Source: Streptomyces syringium (GTDB lineage: Bacteria; Actinomycetota; Actinomycetes; Streptomycetales; Streptomycetaceae). Taken from it: a stretch of DNA of 64,000 nucleotides. The notes under the pieces are model-generated. The model saw nothing but the letters and a program-made list of their open reading frames with translations. It was not told where the DNA came from and ran no database searches. The translations under genes were made by a program, and so were the position numbers. Each line of letters opens with the position of its first letter. Position 1 is the stretch's first letter. Where the stretch lies: NCBI RefSeq assembly GCF_017876625.1, contig NZ_JAGIOH010000001.1, positions 3,286,001-3,350,000 on the forward strand, in the 5' to 3' direction. Positions 44,329 to 50,983 of this stretch are shown piece after piece.

Positions 44329-44672
44329 GCCGGAGCCACCTCGCCCCGGACCATCTCGCCCCAGGCCATCTCGGCCCGGACCACTTGGCCTCAGCACTCC
44401 GGCCGTTGGCCTTCCCACCGCGGAGCAAGCCGCCACACGGGACGCCATAAGGGCGGGCGGGCGGCGGCGCGCTGATGCGCACCCCGAGCACGGCACCACA
44501 CGCCGCCACCCAGCTCCGGCGCCTCTGCCCTGATGTCGCGCCGGGCCGCGACCCGCACTCGCCAAGCCGGCCCCACAACGCGGACCTCTCGACGTCCCCT
44601 CGCAACGAATCGCTGCATCCAAGGGTGATCACGCGAGCACTTCACGTCAACACCTGGTCTGGACTTTGTCGA
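44329..44672. other. 344-bp gap between convergent genes with a short tandem repeat
   Basis: A degenerate 15-bp unit (cacctcgccccggac type) repeats four times at 44337-44396. Past it I see no convincing gene, operator or terminator. Confidence 0.55.
44337..44396. repeat. 15-bp unit tandem repeated four times
   Basis: Units at 44337, 44352, 44367 and 44382 with several substitutions, beginning ten bases after the cyclase stop codon. Confidence 0.6.
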
Positions 44673-45152
44673 CTACGCCCGATTTGTGACGGCGCGTGGC
44701 GGCTCAAAAGCGCCGACCCAGAGCGGCTCCCCGCGGTCGACCTCGCACCAGATGCGCTTGCCCGCACCCTCGGGCTGCCAACCCCAGCGGTCGGCCAGGC
44801 CGTCCACCAACTCCAGCCCACGGCCACCGGTGTCATCACCCTCCGCGCAGCGGCGACGCGGTGGACGAGCACTGATGTCGGCGACCTCGACACGAACCGT
44901 GCCCGGACACACCCCGGCCGCGGCTTCGGCGGAGCCGCCCGCACCCGGGAAGAGCATGCGCAGGACGGCCGGACAGCCCGTGTGCACCACGGCGTTGGTG
45001 ACCAGCTCCGAGATGAGCAGGATCAGCGTTTCGGCCAAGGGCTCGTCCACCCCTATCCCGGTACCGGCAAGGCGCGACCGCGCCCATCTGCGAGCCCGCC
45101 CCACCTCCGCGGGGTCGGCCCGAACCTCCATCTGCATCTGAAGCACCTGCAC
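44673..45152 (-). CDS. HATPase_c (RsbW-like) ATP-binding regulatory protein
   Basis: 159 residues of the GHKL superfamily. The N box is ISELVTNAVVH (about residues 48-58) and the G box is DTGGRGLELVDGLADRWG. The protein has no membrane or sensor part, so it is an anti-sigma-like switch kinase or a BldG/RsbW-type regulator. The GTG at 45152 is used; an ATG six codons in is possible. In streptomycetes such genes usually lie by an XRE regulator and a DUF397 gene, but neither is visible here. Confidence 0.83.
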   Translation of the reverse strand: MQVLQMQMEVRADPAEVGRARRWARSRLAGTGIGVDEPLAETLILLISELVTNAVVHTGCPAVLRMLFPGAGGSAEAAAGVCPGTVRVEVADISARPPRRRCAEGDDTGGRGLELVDGLADRWGWQPEGAGKRIWCEVDRGEPLWVGAFEPPRAVTNRA

Positions 45153-45294
45153 CGCTCACACCATCCGAACCGGCGGACACAACGCCTCGCGTCTCCGAGA
45201 GGTCACGGAACGTGATCTCCTTCCGAGACAGCATGGTTGACGTAGAGTCACCTCAACAAGCGCTTCAGGCATATTCCGGCGCAAAGGAGTATGC

Positions 45295-45417
45295 GTGCTG
45301 CATACTGTGCGACGCGCGCTGCGGGGACTCGAACATCGGGGAATCGCGGCCCCCGAGCCGACGCGAGCGGCAGACAATCCCGCGTTCGGCGCCGCCATAT
45401 CGGCGGCACCGGGATAA
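45295..45417 (+). CDS. Possible 40-residue small protein
   Basis: A GTG codon at 45295 lies five bases after AAAGGAG and opens a 40-residue frame that starts MLHTVRRALRGLEHRG and ends AISAAPG before TAA at 45415. Codon use is ordinary for the genome. No homology is recognised; it could be chance. Confidence 0.35.
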   Translation: MLHTVRRALRGLEHRGIAAPEPTRAADNPAFGAAISAAPG

Positions 45418-45524
45418 TTGCGCTTCTGAACCACTCGCATCCAAGGGAGCGTACCCGAGGTCGGGGCGAACTCCTCCCCGTGACGAGTCACACGCAGGAC
45501 ACAACACGATATCGACGCTGCGTG

Positions 45525-45540
45525 ATCACTTATTAGTGAT
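45525..45540. promoter_or_regulatory. Inverted repeat atcact-tatt-agtgat
   Basis: Perfect 6-bp arms with a 4-bp spacer in an AT-rich stretch, 26 bases from the stop of the acyl-CoA dehydrogenase. It could be a weak terminator or an operator. Confidence 0.4.
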
Positions 45541-45565
45541 ATAGCGGGCATTTCGGTCACAGTGC

Positions 45566-46690
45566 TCACTCAGAGCTAATTTCGACGTTCGCGACCACCT
45601 CGCCCGGACCGGTCGACAGCCCCGCAGGGAATTCGTTCAGGAGTTCCTCCGCGAGTCCTTCTTCGGCCTCTGCCGCCGACTGCCACTGTGCCGCTCTCAC
45701 CCAAGCTCGCTTGAGGTGCGGATGAACGTCCGCGTCCCAGGTAAACCCGAATCCGCCATGTAGTTGCAGGCAGTCACGGGCATTACGGACAGCAGCCGTA
45801 TCGGCGAGCAATTTCGCCCTGGAAACATCACCGAATGTCACTGTCAGTGATGCGGCATAGACGCTGCACCGGGCGATTTCGGCACGGACGAACATGCGGG
45901 CGCAAAGATGCTGCACCGCTTGGAAGGAGCCGACCGGGCGGCCGAACTGCGATCGTGCCTTGACATGCGCGACCGTCATCTCCACCGTCCGCAGGGCGCT
46001 GCCCAGTTGCAGGGCCGCCGTCAACAGGGCGGCTTCCCGACGCAGTCGGACGGCGTCGGGGAGCTCGCCAGGGACCGCTCCCGCGTCGTCCGGCAGTTGG
46101 CTCACGAGGTGCAGCGGTGTCGTCGGGTCGACCGCCCGCACCGACCGGGCCCGCAGCGCGCGCGGAAGCACCGCCGTGCATGCGTCCCCATCCGGGTCGG
46201 GGTCGGGGCCGGGGTCCGTTCGCAGGATCCGCAGGGTGGCGCGGTCCAGCAGGAGGACGGCATCCGCCGAGGCGAGGTGCTCGACCGGGCCCGGCCGGTC
46301 CAGGGCCGTCACCAGCGCCCGCCCTTCGGCCGCCCCCTCCACCAGGCCCGCGGCGAGATGAGTGGCGACCAGCGGGCCGGGCAGCAGGACCCGTCCTGCC
46401 TCCTCGAAGACGAGCACGGTCTCCGGCAGGCCGAGGCCGGTCCCACCGCGCTCCTCGGGCAGCCTCAGGGAGAAGAAGCCGGCGGCGCCCAGTTCCCGCC
46501 ACAGCTCCCGGACCGAGGCGCCGTCCACCGCCGCACCTCCCGGACGCCCGGCACCCCCTGGGCCCCCGGCACCCCCCGGACCGCCCGCGTCCACCATCGC
46601 CCGAAGCCGCTCGCGGGGGAACAGCGCCGCGAGGAGTTGCCGTGTCCCGGTCCGCAGGGCCCGCTGGTCGTCGTTCAGCTGAAATTCCAT
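45566..46690 (-). CDS. Acyl-CoA dehydrogenase (small-subunit type)
   Basis: 374 residues. ARSQFGRPVGSFQAVQHLCARM and LHGGFGFTWDADVHPHLKRAWV. A Gly/Pro-rich insert is near residues 30-60. It is the FadE28-like partner of 46693, whose stop is two bases from this ATG, so the pair probably forms one heterotetrameric FAD enzyme as in mycobacterial sterol breakdown. Last gene of the site-10 operon. Confidence 0.87.
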   Translation of the reverse strand: MEFQLNDDQRALRTGTRQLLAALFPRERLRAMVDAGGPGGAGGPGGAGRPGGAAVDGASVRELWRELGAAGFFSLRLPEERGGTGLGLPETVLVFEEAGRVLLPGPLVATHLAAGLVEGAAEGRALVTALDRPGPVEHLASADAVLLLDRATLRILRTDPGPDPDPDGDACTAVLPRALRARSVRAVDPTTPLHLVSQLPDDAGAVPGELPDAVRLRREAALLTAALQLGSALRTVEMTVAHVKARSQFGRPVGSFQAVQHLCARMFVRAEIARCSVYAASLTVTFGDVSRAKLLADTAAVRNARDCLQLHGGFGFTWDADVHPHLKRAWVRAAQWQSAAEAEEGLAEELLNEFPAGLSTGPGEVVANVEISSE

Positions 46691-46692
46691 GA

Positions 46693-47862
46693 TCAACGCC
46701 CCTTGGGCAGGCCGAGGATGCGCTCGGCGATGATGTTCTGCTGGATCTGGGACGTCCCGGCGGCGATCGTGTAGGAGAGGGCGGAGAGGCGGTCCGCCGT
46801 CCATGGGTGCCCGGCGTCCAGCGCTTCCGGGCCGATGACCTCGGCGGCCGCTTCGTACAGTTCCTGTCGCGCCTCGGAGTAGCGGAGCTTGAAGACGGAG
46901 CCGCCGACGCCCGGCACCGCGCTCCCGCCCCCGGGCGACGTCCGCTCCGCCGCGCTCACGTTCCACTGCGTGAGTCGCCACAGCGCACCGAATTCGGCGT
47001 TCAGCCGCCCCAGGCGACGACGCAGGACCGCGTCGTCCCACCGGCCGTTCTCCTTCGCCGTCCGGGCCAGCCGGGCCAGGGTGCGGCGGCAGGCGACGAC
47101 CTCGCCGACGAAGGCGGTACCGCGCTCGTAGGAGAGGGTGACCATGGTGACGCGCCAGCCGTCGTTCTCGGCGCCGACGCGGTGCGAGAGCGGTATCCGC
47201 ACCTCGTCGAGGAACAACTCGGCGAACTCGGTGGAGCCCGCGAGGGTGCGCAGCGGGCGGACGGTCACCCCGGGGGCGTCCATGGGCATGGCGAGCCAGG
47301 AGATCCCCCGGTGTCTGGGGGCCGAGGCGTCCGTACGGACGAGCAGTTCGCACCAGTCGGCTACCTCGGCGTGCGAGGTCCAGATCTTGCTGCCGGTGAC
47401 GATGTAAGCATCGCTGTCCCGGACCGCTCGGGTACGCAGTGAGGCCAGGTCGGAGCCGGCGTCCGGCTCGGAGAAGCCCTGACACCACACTTCCTCGCCG
47501 CGCAGGATCGGCGGCAGCCAGCGGGCCCGCTGCTCGGCCGTTCCCTCCACGGCGATGGTGGGCCCGGCGTGCAGGAGGCCCACGAAGTTGGCACCGACGT
47601 AGGGCGCACCCGCCAGCTCCGTCTCCTCCAGGAAGATCAGATGCTGGGTGGGGGTGGCGCCTTGTCCCCCGGCGTCGGTGGGCCAGTGCAGTCCGGCGTA
47701 GCCGGCGTCGTACAGCGCGCGTTGCCAGGCGCAGTCATAGGCGCGCCGCGCCGGCCATTGATCGGGCGGCGGCTTCGCGGGCAGCTTCGGCAGTGTCTCG
47801 CGCAGCCACGTGCGCAGCCTTCGCCGGAACTCTTCCTCTTCCTTGGTGAAGGTGAGGTCCAT
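46693..47862 (-). CDS. Acyl-CoA dehydrogenase (large-subunit type)
   Basis: 389 residues, ACAD fold. The motifs are VWCQGFSEPDAGSDLASLRT, IVTGSKIWTSHAEVADWCELLVRTD and AGTSQIQQNIIAERILGLPKG. It is FadE29-like. ATG 47862 lies six bases after the stop of the amidohydrolase (47869), and the small-type ACAD follows two bases on, so the three are one operon. The substrate is an acyl-CoA, unknown. Confidence 0.88.
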   Translation of the reverse strand: MDLTFTKEEEEFRRRLRTWLRETLPKLPAKPPPDQWPARRAYDCAWQRALYDAGYAGLHWPTDAGGQGATPTQHLIFLEETELAGAPYVGANFVGLLHAGPTIAVEGTAEQRARWLPPILRGEEVWCQGFSEPDAGSDLASLRTRAVRDSDAYIVTGSKIWTSHAEVADWCELLVRTDASAPRHRGISWLAMPMDAPGVTVRPLRTLAGSTEFAELFLDEVRIPLSHRVGAENDGWRVTMVTLSYERGTAFVGEVVACRRTLARLARTAKENGRWDDAVLRRRLGRLNAEFGALWRLTQWNVSAAERTSPGGGSAVPGVGGSVFKLRYSEARQELYEAAAEVIGPEALDAGHPWTADRLSALSYTIAAGTSQIQQNIIAERILGLPKGR

Positions 47863-47868
47863 GGGCTC

Positions 47869-49191
47869 TCACGCGCCGGGTCGGTCGAGACCGGGCGCCC
47901 GGTCCGCCGGGCGCCCACGCCCCTCCGGTCCCCTCGCAGACAGATCCCGGGCGTCCGGATCCGGTGCGTCCGGATTCCGTACGTCCAGGTCCAGGTCCAG
48001 GTCCAGGTCCAGGTCCAGGCCGAGCATCCGGATCGCGTTGCCCCGCATCACCTTGTGGACGGTTTCGTCGTCCAGGCCCTTCATATGGTCGAGAGCGACT
48101 TCCTTGGTGTGCGGGAAGGTCGAGTCGACGTGGGGGTAGTCGGTCTCGAAGGTCGCGTTGTCGCGGCCCACAACATCGAGTGAGGCGACCCCGTGTTTGT
48201 CCCGGAAGAAGCAGCAGAAGATCTGCCGGTAGTAGTAGGTGGAGGGCGGTTCGGGGATCAGATCGCGCACCCCGCCCCAGGCCCGGTGCTCCTGCCAGAC
48301 GTCGTCGGCGCGCTCCAGGGCGTAGGGGATCCAGCCCATCTGCCCCTCGCTGTAGGCGAGTTTGAGGCGCGGGAACTTGACGAGGACGCCGCTGAAGAGG
48401 AAGTCCATCATCGACGCCATGGCGTTGTTGAACGACAGGGACGCCTGTACGGCGGGCGGCGCGTCCGGGGAGGCGGCGGGCATCTGCGAGGACGAGCCGA
48501 TGTGCATGTTGACGACGGTGCCGGTGTCCTGGCAGGCGGCGAAGAAGGGGTCCCAGTACCCGGAGTGGATGCTGGGCAGTCCGAGGTGGGTGGGGATCTC
48601 GCTGAAGGTCACGGCCCGTACGCCACGGGCGGCGTTCCGCCGGATCTCGGTGACGGCGAGGCCGACGTCCCAGAGCGGAATGAGGCACAGCGGGATCAGC
48701 CGGCCCCGGCTGTCGCCGCACCACTCCTCGACCATCCAGTCGTTGTAGGCCCGGACGCACGCGAGCGCGACCTCCTTGTCGTGCGCCTCCGCGAAGGTCT
48801 GGCCGCAGAAGCGCGGAAAGGTGGGGAAGCACAGGGACGCCTCGACGTGATTGAGGTCCATGTCCTTCAGGCGTTCCGCCGGGTCCCAGCACCCGGGGCG
48901 CATCTCCTCCCGGGTGATGCCCTCCAGGGTCATCTCGTCGCGGTCGAAGCCGACGGCGGCGATGTTGCGCTTGTACGGGAACCGGAGGTCCTCGTAGACC
49001 CACCAGTCGGCGGGCGGCCCTTCGGGGTCCATGGTGATGACGTACTTGCCGGCCACGTAGGCCAGTTCACCGATGCCGGCCGTCAGGGCGCGGGGACCGC
49101 GGGAGCGGTACTTGGCGGGCAGCCAGGTCTCGAAGAGATGGGCGGGTTCGATCACGTGGTCGTCCACGCTGACGATGCGCGGCAGATCCAT
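47869..49191 (-). CDS. TIM-barrel amidohydrolase, paralogue of 10657
   Basis: 440 residues. It starts MDLPRIVSVDDHVIEPAH; FPTFPRFCGQTF, NDWMVEEWCG, HIGSSSQMP and FETDYPHVDSTFP are shared with 10657. The paralogue ends soon after GNAIDLLGL. This one continues with a Leu-Asp stretch (LDLDLDLDLDLD) encoded by six gtccag units and a variable tail rich in Arg, Pro and Asp. ATG 49191 has a GGGAG site. First gene of an operon under site 10. Confidence 0.85.
   Translation of the reverse strand: MDLPRIVSVDDHVIEPAHLFETWLPAKYRSRGPRALTAGIGELAYVAGKYVITMDPEGPPADWWVYEDLRFPYKRNIAAVGFDRDEMTLEGITREEMRPGCWDPAERLKDMDLNHVEASLCFPTFPRFCGQTFAEAHDKEVALACVRAYNDWMVEEWCGDSRGRLIPLCLIPLWDVGLAVTEIRRNAARGVRAVTFSEIPTHLGLPSIHSGYWDPFFAACQDTGTVVNMHIGSSSQMPAASPDAPPAVQASLSFNNAMASMMDFLFSGVLVKFPRLKLAYSEGQMGWIPYALERADDVWQEHRAWGGVRDLIPEPPSTYYYRQIFCCFFRDKHGVASLDVVGRDNATFETDYPHVDSTFPHTKEVALDHMKGLDDETVHKVMRGNAIRMLGLDLDLDLDLDLDVRNPDAPDPDARDLSARGPEGRGRPADRAPGLDRPGA
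47983..48018. repeat. Six tandem gtccag hexamers inside the amidohydrolase
   Basis: The 6-bp unit gtccag repeats six times without interruption and encodes an Asp-Leu run in the variable C-terminal tail. Because units are multiples of three, changes in number would only lengthen or shorten the run. Confidence 0.8.
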
Positions 49192-49235
49192 GAGGGGCTC
49201 CCTCTCGATTACCCGGCGACGCGGTATCAGCTTTC

Positions 49236-49250
49236 CTGACGCTCCATCAG
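49236..49250. promoter_or_regulatory. CTGACG palindrome, site 10
   Basis: ctgacgctccatcag, one mismatch; 44 bases before the amidohydrolase ATG at 49191. Confidence 0.75.
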
Positions 49251-49314
49251 ATTCGAGGTTAGTCCGCGCCCCCTGGACCGACAAGCCGGGTCGCCCCTAC
49301 GCTTCCCGCCACGC

Positions 49315-49329
49315 CTGACAAACCGTCAG
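49315..49329. promoter_or_regulatory. CTGACG palindrome, site 11
   Basis: ctgacaaaccgtcag, one mismatch; 19 bases before the acyl-CoA ligase ATG at 49349. Sites 10 and 11 serve the two directions of one divergent gap. Confidence 0.75.
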
Positions 49330-49348
49330 CCCCCCCGGGAGGCACCTC

Positions 49349-50926
49349 ATGGCCGGCACCGCCCCCGATCTGGTCGCCTCCCGCACCCTGTGGGAGCTCC
49401 TCGACCGCCGCGCCGCGCTCACCCCGGATGCCGTCGCACTCATCCAGGCCGACGAGCCGGCGGCCGAGGACACGGCTGCCGACCGGCGGCTGGCCTTCGG
49501 GGAGCTGCGCGACCGCGCGGAGCGCGTCGCCGCCTGGTTGCACGGGCTGGGCGTACGGCCGAGCAGCCGGGTCGCCTGGCAGCTGCCCACCCGTGTCGAG
49601 ACCGTGGTCCTGGCCTTCGCGCTGGCCCGGCTCGGGGCCGTGCAGACACCGCTCACCCCCTTCTACCGCGACCGCGAGGTCCGCCACGCGCTACGGGCGA
49701 CTCGGGCGGAGTTCTTCGCGGTGCCGGGTGTCTGGCGGGGCTTCGACCACTCCGCGATGGCCTACCGCCTCGCCCTCACGCTGCCGTCACCGCCCCTCGT
49801 CTTCACGGCCTACGACAGGCTCCCGGAGGCGGACCCCTCGACGCTCCCGCCCCCTCCCACCGAGGGCACCACCGTCCGCTGGATCTACTGGACCTCCGGC
49901 ACGACCTCCGAGCCCAAGGGCGTGCTCCACACGGACCGGTCCCTCATCGCCGCCGGTGCCTGTCTCGCCGACGCGCTGCGCCTGTCCTCCGGCGACGTCG
50001 GCTCCATGGCCTTCCCCTACGCGCATGTGGCCGGCCCCGACTACACCGTGATGCTGCTGCTCCGGGGCTTCCCGAGCATCCTCCTGGAGCACTTCGCCCT
50101 GCCGGGCTCGCTCGACGCCTACCGCCGCAACGGCGTCACCGTCGCCGGGGGATCCACCGCCTTCTACGCCCTGTTCCTCGCCGAACAGCGCAAGGACCCC
50201 ACCCGCAAGCTCGTCCCCACCCTCCGCCTCATGGCAGGCGGAGGCGCGCCGAAGCCGCCCGCGCTCTATCACGAGGTGGTCGACGAGCTCGGGTGCGCGC
50301 TCACCCACGGCTACGGCATGACCGAAGCGCCGATGATCACCATGGGGTCGCCGGACGACACCCCGGAGCAACTGGCCACCACAGAGGGACGGCCTCCGGC
50401 CGGCATGCGGATCCGCGTCGTCGACACCGACGGCAAGCCGCTCCCGCCCGGCACGGAAGGAGAGATACGGCTGCGCGGAGAGGCCGTCTGCCAGGGCTAC
50501 CTCGATCCCGCCCACACCGCCGAGGCCTTCGACCAGGACGGCTTCCTCATCACCGGGGACCTCGGCCGGCTCACCATCGAGGGCCACCTCGTACTCACCG
50601 GCCGCACCAAGGACATCATCATCCGCAAGGGCGAGAACATCTCCGCCCAGGAGGTCGAGAGGCTGCTCCACGAACACCCCGCCATCGAGGACGTGGCCGT
50701 CATCGGCCTTCCCGACGAGGCGCGCGGCGAGCGTGTCTGCGCCGTGGTCCAGCAGCCACCCGGCGCCGAACCGCTGGGGCTCGACGACATCACGGCCCAC
50801 CTGCGGAGCGCGGGACTGTCCGTGCACAAGATGCCCGAGCAGCTGGAGCTCGTCGACGAGCTGCCGCGCAACGACACGCTCCGCAAGGTCCTCAAGTACA
50901 AGCTGCGCGAGCGCTTCTCCGGCTGA
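49349..50926 (+). CDS. AMP-forming acyl-CoA synthetase
   Basis: 525 residues, ANL superfamily. P-loop YWTSGTTSEPKG, YGMTEAP, GFLITGDLG, TGRTKDIIIRKGENIS and the C-terminal LRKVLKYKLRERF with the catalytic Lys. Probably activates the starting acid or an intermediate as a CoA thioester. ATG 49349 follows GGGAGG. Third acyl-activating enzyme of the regulon beside 16617 and 30743. Confidence 0.88.
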   Translation: MAGTAPDLVASRTLWELLDRRAALTPDAVALIQADEPAAEDTAADRRLAFGELRDRAERVAAWLHGLGVRPSSRVAWQLPTRVETVVLAFALARLGAVQTPLTPFYRDREVRHALRATRAEFFAVPGVWRGFDHSAMAYRLALTLPSPPLVFTAYDRLPEADPSTLPPPPTEGTTVRWIYWTSGTTSEPKGVLHTDRSLIAAGACLADALRLSSGDVGSMAFPYAHVAGPDYTVMLLLRGFPSILLEHFALPGSLDAYRRNGVTVAGGSTAFYALFLAEQRKDPTRKLVPTLRLMAGGGAPKPPALYHEVVDELGCALTHGYGMTEAPMITMGSPDDTPEQLATTEGRPPAGMRIRVVDTDGKPLPPGTEGEIRLRGEAVCQGYLDPAHTAEAFDQDGFLITGDLGRLTIEGHLVLTGRTKDIIIRKGENISAQEVERLLHEHPAIEDVAVIGLPDEARGERVCAVVQQPPGAEPLGLDDITAHLRSAGLSVHKMPEQLELVDELPRNDTLRKVLKYKLRERFSG

Positions 50927-50983
50927 CAGCCGCTCGAGGGCTCGGACGGGCCGCTCGACGGGATGCTCGCCAGACCCCCGCGC

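Larger units (their letters stand above)
45153..45565. other. 413-bp gap, less GC-rich, with one possible small gene
   Basis: It separates the RsbW-like gene from the acyl-CoA dehydrogenase operon and is more AT-rich than its surroundings. It contains a plausible 40-residue reading frame (45295-45417) and an inverted repeat atcact-tatt-agtgat (45525-45540). Promoters for the RsbW-like gene should be at its left end. Confidence 0.5.
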
